Origin: DATKKM01 sp036741795
GTDB taxonomy: Bacteria > Chloroflexota > Dehalococcoidia > SM23-28-2 > RBG-16-64-32
Length of the DNA: 18,246 bases
NCBI GenBank assembly: GCA_036741795.1
Contig: DAINRO010000052.1
Coordinates: 1 to 18,246 of the forward strand
Reading direction: 5' to 3'
Position 1 is the stretch's first letter. Each line of letters starts with the position of its first letter. Positions 1 through 6,362 of this stretch are shown piece after piece. The position numbers were made by a program, and so were the translations under genes. Under the pieces are notes generated by a model. The model made no database searches, was not told the origin of the DNA, and was given only the letters and a program-made list of their open reading frames with translations.

Positions 1-31
1 CGGCCTATGATTGGGAAGCCGACCACAGATA

Positions 32-67
32 GAAATAGTGAATTGTAAATAGTAAATAGTAAAATTG
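32..67. repeat. Tandem heptamer repeat, AAATAGT type
   Basis: Five consecutive 7-base units are visible from base 33: AAATAGT, GAATTGT, AAATAGT, AAATAGT and AAAATTG. The tract is AT-rich and stands out against its GC-rich surroundings. Tracts with the same 7-base period but other unit sequences lie at 3289, 3791 and 4288. It lies upstream of the FAD oxidoreductase gene, and its effect there, if any, is unknown. Confidence 0.7.
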
Positions 68-128
68 CTGTTCGCCGATCAGTGCTGATTTCGTAGCAAG
101 CTAGCCCGGATCGACGCCGGTTTATATT

Positions 129-134
129 AGGAGG
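129..134 (+). promoter_or_regulatory. Ribosome binding site AGGAGG
   Basis: A full AGGAGG lies 9 bases before the ATG at 144. It fixes the start of the FAD oxidoreductase and is the clearest Shine-Dalgarno site in the window. The rest of bases 1-143 holds the heptamer tract at 32-67 and no gene that I can support. Confidence 0.8.
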
Positions 135-143
135 ACGCCCCCA

Positions 144-1556
144 ATGGTACAGACGCTTGTAAACAACACTGGCTCCAGTGTTTCCGATGAGGCAGTCGCG
201 GCGTTCGCGGCGAGCATCCGCGGGAAGGTGATGACCCCGGGTGACGCCGGCTACGACGAGGCGCGGAAGATCTTCAACGGGATGATCGACCGCAAGCCGG
301 GACTGATCGCGCAGCCGGCGGACACGGGCGATGTGCAGAAGTGCGTGAACTTCGCTCGCGAGAACGGGTTGCTGGTGTCGGTGAAGTGCGGCGGTCACGC
401 GGCGTCCGGCCATGCGGTATGCGAAGGCGGCCTGATGATCGACCTGCGGAAGTTGAACTCGATCGTAGTGGACCCGGCCGCTCGCACGGCGATCGCCGGT
501 GGCGGGACGCACTGGGGCGAACTCGACGCCGCGACACAGGAGCACGGGCTGGCTGTGACCGGCGGGCGCGTCCCGAGCACAGGGATCGGCGGGCTGACCC
601 TGGGGAGCGGATCCGGCTGGCTGGAGCGGAAGCTGGGGTACACCGTCGACAACATGATCGGCGCTGAGGTCGTGACGGCGGACGGCAGTATCCTCCAGGC
701 AAACGAGACCGAGAACCCCGACCTTTTCTGGGGTCTCCGCGGCGGCGGCGGGAACTTCGGCATCGTCACCAAGTTCGAGTACAGGCTCCATTCGGTTGGG
801 CCGATGGTCTACGGCGGTATGCTGGTCTTTCCGCGCTTCCGGGCCGCCGAAGTCATTCGTGGCTACCGTGACTTCATGGAAACCGCGGACGACGATATCG
901 GTGGCGGCGTGGCCCTTGTCTGCGCACCCCCCGAAGAGTTCGTGCCGGAGCCGATGCACGGCATGCCAGTAGTGGGGATCATCGTCTGCTACACGGGCGA
1001 CCCTGAGAACGCAGAGACCGCCCTCAAGCCGATCATGGACCTACAGCCCGTGATGGCGATGACGCAGCCCATGCCGTACCTCGAATTGCAGAAGCTGATC
1101 GAAGCTGGTAACCCGCCCGGCCTCCAGAACTACTGGAAGGCTGATATGTACCCCGTACTCCCGGACGACGCAATTGACGCGCTGGTCGCCGCCGCTGCGG
1201 AGCCCCCTTCCACGACGACGACGGTGCTAGTGCAGCCGCAGGGCGGGGCCACGGCTCGCGTTCCCGATGGGGAGACGGCTCTCGGCTGGCGCGGCGCGAA
1301 GTGGTCGATTCACTACCTGGGTATGTGGGAGGATCCCGCAGAGGACGAGGCACAGATCGAATGGGTCCGGAAGATCGCGGAAGCGATGAAGCCATGGGCG
1401 CAGGAGGGCACCTACCTCAACTATCTCTCTGACGAGGGCGAGGACCGCGTCAAGGAGAGCTTCGGCGTGCACTACAAGCGCATGGAGGAGTTGAAGGACA
1501 AGTACGATCCTGAGAACTTCTTCCGGCTGAACCAGAACATCCGGCCCTCGCGGTAA
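144..1556 (+). CDS. FAD-binding oxidoreductase, berberine-bridge-enzyme-like
   Basis: This is a 470-residue flavoenzyme with a PCMH-type FAD-binding domain (about residues 50-220). It ends in a BBE domain with the typical YDPENFFRLNQNI close. His85, in the GGHAASGH segment, matches the histidine that carries covalent FAD in berberine-bridge and glucooligosaccharide oxidases. The second FAD-linking position, Cys in bicovalent members, is Val143 here (GRVPSTGIGG), so a single histidyl link is expected. No signal peptide is evident, so the protein is probably cytoplasmic. Family members oxidise sugars, alcohols or secondary-metabolite carbons with oxygen or another acceptor; the substrate cannot be read from sequence. 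The ATG follows a perfect Shine-Dalgarno site. The next gene starts 102 bases downstream and looks unrelated. The family is certain, the substrate unknown. Confidence 0.92.
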   Translation: MVQTLVNNTGSSVSDEAVAAFAASIRGKVMTPGDAGYDEARKIFNGMIDRKPGLIAQPADTGDVQKCVNFARENGLLVSVKCGGHAASGHAVCEGGLMIDLRKLNSIVVDPAARTAIAGGGTHWGELDAATQEHGLAVTGGRVPSTGIGGLTLGSGSGWLERKLGYTVDNMIGAEVVTADGSILQANETENPDLFWGLRGGGGNFGIVTKFEYRLHSVGPMVYGGMLVFPRFRAAEVIRGYRDFMETADDDIGGGVALVCAPPEEFVPEPMHGMPVVGIIVCYTGDPENAETALKPIMDLQPVMAMTQPMPYLELQKLIEAGNPPGLQNYWKADMYPVLPDDAIDALVAAAAEPPSTTTTVLVQPQGGATARVPDGETALGWRGAKWSIHYLGMWEDPAEDEAQIEWVRKIAEAMKPWAQEGTYLNYLSDEGEDRVKESFGVHYKRMEELKDKYDPENFFRLNQNIRPSR

Positions 1557-1658
1557 GCGAACTCTGCAAGCCAGCCGGAACGACTAACCAGCAACGGTTG
1601 GACGGTTTAGACTGCACAACGAACCCGTCACATGGGCGGAATTAGCCGGGAGAAAGCA

Positions 1659-2090
1659 ATGAGAAGCTATCGGTTCTACTACACGGAACGAGAAGTTAAG
1701 GATAACCAGGGCGGATCGATCATGGGTGATGCACTCGGGAGCGCTGGTGGAGGGATGGCGCCGCTGGAGGTTGCTGGCGAGGAGTGGGAGGAGACGGTCG
1801 ATGCGAAGGACATCCAGGATGCTTTCGAGACTTTCTTCAAGGAGCACGGGGTTACGCGCGACGCTGTGCAGTTGCTCGAAGAGGACGGTGATTCGCGGCC
1901 GCTGGAGGGTGGGGAGCCGTGGGATCCCGATCGGACGTACGTGTGGACGGAGGAAGGGAAGCTGATGGAGTTCGACGGGTTGGACGAGCGCGAGCCGGGG
2001 ATGGTGGACTGTCCGCTCTGCGACGGCTCGGGGGAGGTGGCAGAGGCGATCGCGGAGGACTTCGAAACTGCACAGGAAAGCCAGGTATAG
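1659..2090 (+). CDS. Hypothetical acidic protein with a CPLCDGSG motif
   Basis: I do not recognise this 143-residue protein. It is strongly acidic and has a glycine-rich stretch near residues 24-32. Near the C-terminus Cys118 and Cys121 sit in CPLCDGSGEV, which resembles one half of a DnaJ-type zinc-finger repeat (CxxCxGxG). With only one such pair in the chain, metal binding would need a dimer or a partner. I chose ATG 1659 because GGGAG lies 6 bases before it. An in-frame ATG at 1632 would add nine residues but has no ribosome binding site. The gene ends 4 bases before the methyltransferase start, so the two are probably co-transcribed. Reading-frame integrity and spacing support a real gene; no function is claimed. 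Confidence 0.65.
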   Translation: MRSYRFYYTEREVKDNQGGSIMGDALGSAGGGMAPLEVAGEEWEETVDAKDIQDAFETFFKEHGVTRDAVQLLEEDGDSRPLEGGEPWDPDRTYVWTEEGKLMEFDGLDEREPGMVDCPLCDGSGEVAEAIAEDFETAQESQV

Positions 2091-2094
2091 CCCA

Positions 2095-2706
2095 ATGCCG
2101 ATAAGTAACTACATCATCGGATTCGCGCCGGGACTGTTGCGTACCTACCGAACCGCCCTACTACTGGACCTTCCGGAGATCCTGAAGCACCTACCGGACT
2201 CAGGGAGCCTCCTTGACGTCGGGTGTGGCACGGGCCTGGTCTCGTATGAGATCGCCCGGTTGCGCCCGGCCCTGAACGTCACCGGCATCGACATCGACGA
2301 GAAATCGATTGAGCGGGCGAGAAGTTACAGCAAACTCCCGAACGTGCGCTACGAGGCGAAGCTGCTGGGAGATATATCGGAGAAATACGACTGCATCTCC
2401 TTCATGGACCTGCTGCATCACGTCGAGGAAACCGACGCTACAGCGCTGATTGGAGAGTGCTTACGCCTTATAAAGCCTGGTGGGTGGCTATTCATCAAGG
2501 ACATCGACAGGAACGGCGGCTACTTCAGCTACTTCATGGACCGTTTCGTCTCTTTCGCGACACCTGTCCGCCTGCGAACACTTGCTGGGATCAAGGACCT
2601 TGCTCCCACCGAGCTCAGTGCTTCTTTCGAGAAGAGAAAATGGAAATTCCCCCAGCCCCACCTTTACCTCGTGTTGACTCCCGCGTCTCCGTCGGCACCT
2701 CGGTGA
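2095..2706 (+). CDS. Class I SAM-dependent methyltransferase
   Basis: This 203-residue protein has a Rossmann-type methyltransferase fold. Motif I is LLDVGCGTG (39-47), which binds S-adenosylmethionine. An acidic GIDID follows at 64-68, binding the ribose hydroxyls. FMDLLHHV (103-110) and KPGG (127-130) are typical of the later strands. The HHV segment resembles ubiquinone/menaquinone-type and other small-molecule methyltransferases, but the substrate cannot be assigned. There is no signal peptide; residues 142-160 are somewhat hydrophobic and aromatic and may contact a lipid or hydrophobic substrate. The gene starts 4 bases after the preceding small gene. Its TGA directly abuts the TTG start of purH, which suggests translational coupling. 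Confidence 0.85.
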   Translation: MPISNYIIGFAPGLLRTYRTALLLDLPEILKHLPDSGSLLDVGCGTGLVSYEIARLRPALNVTGIDIDEKSIERARSYSKLPNVRYEAKLLGDISEKYDCISFMDLLHHVEETDATALIGECLRLIKPGGWLFIKDIDRNGGYFSYFMDRFVSFATPVRLRTLAGIKDLAPTELSASFEKRKWKFPQPHLYLVLTPASPSAPR

Positions 2707-4278
2707 TTGGCAAGTGACAGCGTGCCGGTAGCGATCGTCGCGCCCTTCGACAAGAGCGGGCTGGAGGAGTTCGCGAAGGGGCTGGCTGACCTGGGGTTCA
2801 CGCTCTACTCGACGAGCGGCACGCAGAAGTACCTCGAGAGTAGCGGGGTGGCTGTGAAGTCGATCTCGTCGCTTACCGGGTCGCCTGAGATCCTGGGTGG
2901 GCGCGTGAAGACGCTGCATCCGAAGGTGCACGGTGGGATCCTGGCGCGCCGGGACAAACCGGAGCACATGGAGGAGATCACCGGCGCTGAGATTCCGCCA
3001 ATCGACCTTGTGTGCGTGAACCTGTATCCGTTCCGGGAGACGATCTCGAAGGCGGACGTGACGATGGAGGACGCGCTCGAGAACATCGACATCGGGGGAC
3101 CGACGATGTTGCGTGCGGCGGCGAAGAACTACCCCTGGGTGCTGCCGGTGGTGGACCCGGGAGACTATGGGGCGATCCTTGAATCTCTGCGCACCGAGAA
3201 CGTTTCGGATGAACTGCGGCAGACGCTGGCGGCGAAGGCGTTTCAGCACGTTGCGGCGTACGACACGATGATCGCGAAGTACTTACGAGAACCCAGAACC
3301 AGGAACCTGGAACCGCAGTTTCCGCAGGAGTTGACTGTTGGGATGGAGAAGGTGGCGGAGACCCGGTACGGGGAGAATCCGCACCAGCGGGGCGCGGTGT
3401 ACTCGGATCCAACGCCGGGGCGCGCGCCGGGGATAGCGGACGCGACCCAGCTGCATGGGATGGAGATGTCGTATCTCAACTTCCTGGATGCGGACGCCGC
3501 GTGGAAGATGGCGCTCGATTTCGACGAACCGGCCGTGGCGATCGTGAAGCATGCAACACCTTCAGGGATTGCCTCGCACGAGGCGGTAGCGGTGGCGTAC
3601 GAGCGGGCATACGCGGGCGACGAGATCTCGCCGTTCGGCGGGATCATCGCTGTTAACCGAGATGTCACGTGGGAGATGGTGGACGCGATGCAGGGCAAGC
3701 GCTACGACATCATCGTGGCGCCGGGGTACGAGGAGCGGGCGCTGGAGCGGCTGCGAAAGCGGAGGGACTTGCGGATCCTTGCAGTGGGAGACATCGGAAA
3801 CCGGAAATCGGAAATCGGGCTGGAGTTCCGGTCGATTCTGGGAGGGATGCTGGTGCAGACGCCGGACACCATGCGCGGGGTGGACCTGGAGGTGAACGTG
3901 GTGACGAAGCGCGCACCTACCGCGAGCGAGCTGGATGATCTGCGGTTCGCGTGGACTTGCGTGAAGCACGTGCGGTCGAACGGAATCGTGGTTGCGAAGG
4001 ACCGGGCAACGCTGGCGATCGGGACCGGGCAACCGAACCGCCTGTGGCCGACGCAACAGGCGATGGAGCGCGCCGGGGAACGGCTACAGGGGGCGGTGCT
4101 GGCCTCGGACGCGTTCTTCCCGTTCGCCAAGGGAGACGCGGTAGAGGACGCCTGCCGGGGAGGGATCGTGGCGATCATCCAGCCCGGAGGCGGCGCGCGC
4201 GACGAGGAGGCGGTGGAGGTGTGCGACCAGTATGGCGTAGCGATGGTGTTCACGGGAACGAGGGCGTTCCGGCACTGA
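2707..4278 (+). CDS. purH: Bifunctional AICAR transformylase / IMP cyclohydrolase
   Basis: PurH carries out the last two steps of purine synthesis: formylation of AICAR with 10-formyl-tetrahydrofolate, then ring closure to IMP in the cytoplasm. At 523 residues it is full length. The N-terminal MGS-like cyclohydrolase domain shows STSGT (35-39) and KTLHPKVHGG (68-77). The transformylase domain has RYGENPHQ (220-227), the catalytic pair Lys281-His282, Asn425, Arg445 and ASDAFFPF (466-473). The stretch after GTGQPNR reads LWPTQQ, unlike the usual SR-DS pattern. Two heptamer tracts lie in frame, at residues 195-203 (between the domains) and 362-371 (a loop before RSILGGMLVQ). The start is TTG immediately after the methyltransferase stop; an in-frame GTG at 2722 is an alternative. 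The identity is secure, the exact start less so. Confidence 0.96.
   Translation: MASDSVPVAIVAPFDKSGLEEFAKGLADLGFTLYSTSGTQKYLESSGVAVKSISSLTGSPEILGGRVKTLHPKVHGGILARRDKPEHMEEITGAEIPPIDLVCVNLYPFRETISKADVTMEDALENIDIGGPTMLRAAAKNYPWVLPVVDPGDYGAILESLRTENVSDELRQTLAAKAFQHVAAYDTMIAKYLREPRTRNLEPQFPQELTVGMEKVAETRYGENPHQRGAVYSDPTPGRAPGIADATQLHGMEMSYLNFLDADAAWKMALDFDEPAVAIVKHATPSGIASHEAVAVAYERAYAGDEISPFGGIIAVNRDVTWEMVDAMQGKRYDIIVAPGYEERALERLRKRRDLRILAVGDIGNRKSEIGLEFRSILGGMLVQTPDTMRGVDLEVNVVTKRAPTASELDDLRFAWTCVKHVRSNGIVVAKDRATLAIGTGQPNRLWPTQQAMERAGERLQGAVLASDAFFPFAKGDAVEDACRGGIVAIIQPGGGARDEEAVEVCDQYGVAMVFTGTRAFRH
3289..3316. repeat. Heptamer repeat inside purH, GAACCNN type
   Basis: Four 7-base units run head to tail: GAACCCA, GAACCAG, GAACCTG and GAACCGC. 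They sit inside purH at the junction of its two domains and encode roughly EPRTRNLEP (residues 195-203). The reading frame is kept. The period matches that of the tracts at 32, 3791 and 4288. Confidence 0.7.
3791..3818. repeat. Heptamer repeat inside purH, AAATCGG type
   Basis: The units are ACATCGG, AAACCGG, AAATCGG and AAATCGG, an exact 7-base period. They encode about DIGNRKSEIG (residues 362-371), in a loop where PurH homologues vary in length. Three units make 21 bases, so such an insertion is frame-neutral. Confidence 0.72.
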
Positions 4279-4287
4279 CGCGAGCAA

Positions 4288-4308
4288 GAAATAGGAAATG
4301 GGAAATGG
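4288..4308. repeat. Heptamer repeat just after purH, GAAATGG type
   Basis: Three units, GAAATAG, GAAATGG and GAAATGG, begin 9 bases after the purH stop codon. In the same phase the tract inside purH at 3804 reads GAAATCG, so the two are clearly related. Confidence 0.7.
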
Positions 4309-4344
4309 GTGCGTGAGGGGTTCGAAACGGGGGCGATTTCGTGC

Positions 4345-4373
4345 TTGACCATGCCTTACGGCGGTGCTAGGTT
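4345..4373 (+). promoter_or_regulatory. Sigma-70-type promoter of the cytochrome bc operon
   Basis: TTGACC (4345-4350) and TAGGTT (4368-4373) are separated by 17 bases, which fits a housekeeping promoter. It is the only good candidate between purH and the respiratory genes. The transcript would begin near 4380 and carry a leader of about 50 bases. Confidence 0.5.
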
Positions 4374-4389
4374 ACGGTTCGTAACACTA
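4368..4389. promoter_or_regulatory. Dyad overlapping the bc operon -10 and start site, likely operator
   Basis: A perfect dyad, GTTAC-ggttc-GTAAC (4371-4385), overlaps the -10 hexamer and the predicted transcription start. With one bulged base it extends to TAG...CTA (4368-4389). This position suits a repressor site. The regulator is not identifiable from the window. Confidence 0.4.
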
Positions 4390-4400
4390 TTCACAAAGTG

Positions 4401-4414
4401 CTGCCGCTTGGCAG
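4401..4414 (+). other. Small leader hairpin before the first bc operon start
   Basis: CTGCC-gctt-GGCAG is a perfect 5-bp stem with a four-base loop. It directly abuts the GGAGG at 4416-4420 that serves the ORF at 4433, so it could affect access to that ribosome site. It is short and may be coincidental. Confidence 0.3.
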
Positions 4415-4432
4415 TGGAGGTTTCACCGGCGG

Positions 4433-4555
4433 ATGATCGAACTGGATGACCTTTTCCGGCAAGTCCCGGAGGGTATGGAGTTCGTGGGAGTGCTCCTGAC
4501 GATTATCGGTTCGCTGATGATCATGGTTCTCTTTGGCCTCTGGTGGCAGCGCTAG
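4433..4555 (+). CDS. 40-residue single-membrane-span peptide heading the bc operon
   Basis: The frame encodes a 40-residue peptide starting MIELDDLFRQVPEG. One hydrophobic helix (about residues 17-37) follows, then a WWQR end. GGAGG at 4416-4420 lies 12 bases upstream of the ATG. It is the first gene after the operon promoter and ends 16 bases before the cytochrome b ATG. Cytochrome b6f complexes contain several one-helix subunits of 29-40 residues (PetG, PetL, PetN and similar), and position and size suggest an analogous role; I see no sequence match that proves homology. The acidic N-terminus and the hydrophobic stretch followed by Arg favour a helix with its C-terminus in the cytoplasm. 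The alternative is a leader peptide. Confidence 0.6.
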   Translation: MIELDDLFRQVPEGMEFVGVLLTIIGSLMIMVLFGLWWQR

Positions 4556-4571
4556 GAATGCGGCTGAGCAA

Positions 4572-5351
4572 ATGGCTGTAGTCGAAGATCCAGGGAAACC
4601 AAGAAATACCCGCGAGCGGGTACTAGGAATCGGGGACAAGGTGTACGACATCTTGTTCCACAACTACGTCTGGCAGTCCATTTTTCGGTCCGGATACCCT
4701 AACACGCCGCGCAACCAGATGCTGGTGGTGGCGACGAACGTCTTCCTGCACCTGCATCCCACTCGAATCCATCGCACTCACGTCAAGATCACGCACACTT
4801 ACTGCCTCGGTGGCCTGACGTTCTTTATGTTCCTGGTGCTGACCGTGACGGGCGTCCTCCTGATGTTCTACTATGTGCCCTCCGTTGACCGGGCGTACCA
4901 GGACGTGGCTTCGCTGGAGACGAACGTGAAGTTCGGGATGCTGATCCGCAACATGCACCGGTGGACGGCGCACGCGATGGTGATCCTGGTGTTCCTCCAC
5001 ATGATGCGTGTGTTCTACACCGGCGCCTACAAGCCGCCGAGGGAATTCAACTGGGTGGTGGGTGTGATCCTGCTCGTGCTGACGCTCGTGCTTAGCTTCA
5101 CGGGCTACCTGCTGCCCTGGGACCAGCTCGCGCTGTGGGCCGTGACCGTCGGCCACGGCATCGGCGGATCGGCGCCGTACTTTGGCGACGAGACGCAACT
5201 CGTGGTGTTCGGCGGCTTTGAAGTCGGGCAGAACGCGCTCATCCGGTTCTACGTATTGCACGTGATTGCTCTGCCGCTAATTGCGGCGATATTCATGGCG
5301 GTGCACTTCTGGCGAATTCGCCGCGACGGCGGCATGGCCAGGCCACTGTAG
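4572..5351 (+). CDS. Cytochrome b6-like subunit of the quinol-oxidising bc complex
   Basis: This 259-residue integral membrane protein carries two b haems and the Qi site of a bc complex. It has the four-helix b6 layout. His129 and His143 are 14 apart and His230 and His245 are 15 apart, the b6 spacings for haem ligands. Cys78, in TYCLGGLTFF, aligns with Cys35 of cytochrome b6, which covalently holds haem cn; the flanking YCLGG is identical to that of plant b6. The N-terminus is longer than in b6 by about 40 residues and is basic and aromatic. I chose ATG 4572; an in-frame TTG at 4533 would overlap the small upstream gene. No strong ribosome site precedes the ATG, so coupling to the upstream peptide gene is likely. 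Subunit IV follows after 9 bases. Confidence 0.93.
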   Translation: MAVVEDPGKPRNTRERVLGIGDKVYDILFHNYVWQSIFRSGYPNTPRNQMLVVATNVFLHLHPTRIHRTHVKITHTYCLGGLTFFMFLVLTVTGVLLMFYYVPSVDRAYQDVASLETNVKFGMLIRNMHRWTAHAMVILVFLHMMRVFYTGAYKPPREFNWVVGVILLVLTLVLSFTGYLLPWDQLALWAVTVGHGIGGSAPYFGDETQLVVFGGFEVGQNALIRFYVLHVIALPLIAAIFMAVHFWRIRRDGGMARPL

Positions 5352-5360
5352 GTTGCGGCG

Positions 5361-6335
5361 ATGGCGGTAGAAGCCAGGGCGCCAGGACAGGCAGGGGCCA
5401 CGCGGCCGCGGCCGAAGCGGGAGCGCGAAGAGGAGCTGCTGGTCTGGCCCGATCTAGTATTCGTCGAGTTCATCTCGGCGGTCCTGTTCACGATCACATT
5501 CCTGATCCTCTCAACACTCATGAACGCGCCGCTGCTGAACCGCGCGAACCCGGACCTAACGCCGAACCCATCGAAGGCGCCGTGGTACTTCCTGAACCTG
5601 CAGGAGCTTCTCCTTCATATGGACAAGGCCTGGGCGGGAGTTCTTCTGCCGACGATTGCAATCGTATTCTTTATCGCGATCCCCTACTTCGATCGCAGCC
5701 GCGTGGGACAGGGGGTGTGGTTCGGGACGAAGAACGCGGTGAGGCTCACTATGGCCACCCTGGTGTACGCCCTGGTCGTTAGCGTCGCGCTGGTGGCGTT
5801 TGACGCTGGTGATACGACGAAGACCGAGCAACTTACGCGATGGATCCCCGCCTGCGATGCAGATAAGGAGCACCAAACCACGCCTTGCCTCGTCGACGCG
5901 ACGGAGCAGCACCAGGGGATCGTCTCTGCGAAGGATGTGTCCAAGCGCCTCCAGTTCGCGATCGTCTTTCCAAACATCTGGGGAGTTGAAGACGGATATC
6001 TCGATTGGCCCGAGGACTTAGACCGTATACCGGTGCCCTTAAATGACGTCTGCGAAAACGTGGGCAGCTTCCACTTATGGTGCGACATGAATCTGAACAT
6101 ACCCGTGATCATGTCGGACCAGGTGATCCCGTTATCGATGATCGCGATACTGGCGGTGGGGTGGATATACGTGATGTTCAGGATCGGCTGGTTGCGCACA
6201 AGCCGTGACTTATTCATCGTGATGTTCACCGCCGTAATGGTTTCGTATCTCGTGTTATCTATGATCGGTAGTTTCTTCCGGGGCCAGGCTCAAGCGCTGG
6301 TCTGGCCGTGGGAAATCAAGGTGGATGAGGGGTAG
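5361..6335 (+). CDS. Cytochrome b C-terminal / subunit IV-like protein
   Basis: This supplies the second part of cytochrome b, including the Qo site. It has 324 residues against about 160 in plant subunit IV. Predicted helices are near 32-54, 92-109, 129-148, 255-276 and 283-304. The Qo motif, PEWY in many bc complexes, reads APWY here (73-76, PSKAPWYFLNLQEL), so the usual glutamate is absent. Between the third and fourth helices lies a roughly 100-residue soluble insertion (about 149-250) with Cys165, Cys176, Cys231 and Cys241. Membrane topology puts it outside, where disulfides could form. The C-terminus ends FRGQAQALVWPW. ATG 5361 follows the b6-like gene by 9 bases. The role is firm; the function of the insertion is unknown. 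Confidence 0.9.
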   Translation: MAVEARAPGQAGATRPRPKREREEELLVWPDLVFVEFISAVLFTITFLILSTLMNAPLLNRANPDLTPNPSKAPWYFLNLQELLLHMDKAWAGVLLPTIAIVFFIAIPYFDRSRVGQGVWFGTKNAVRLTMATLVYALVVSVALVAFDAGDTTKTEQLTRWIPACDADKEHQTTPCLVDATEQHQGIVSAKDVSKRLQFAIVFPNIWGVEDGYLDWPEDLDRIPVPLNDVCENVGSFHLWCDMNLNIPVIMSDQVIPLSMIAILAVGWIYVMFRIGWLRTSRDLFIVMFTAVMVSYLVLSMIGSFFRGQAQALVWPWEIKVDEG

Positions 6336-6362
6336 ATGGATTTATGAGAGGTAGCCTTAATC

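Noticed and set aside
32..67. CRISPR array or tRNA remnant in the AT-rich leader
   Set aside because: The units are only 7 bases with no spacers, and no cloverleaf can be drawn.
123..128. TATATT as a -10 box for the first gene
   Set aside because: No acceptable -35 lies at the right distance. A start from this box would also fall at or after the AGGAGG site at 129-134 and remove it from the mRNA.
2488..3249. Minus-strand frame of 253 codons opposite the methyltransferase and purH
   Set aside because: Arg/His-rich shadow translation with no motif, fully covered by two well-supported genes.
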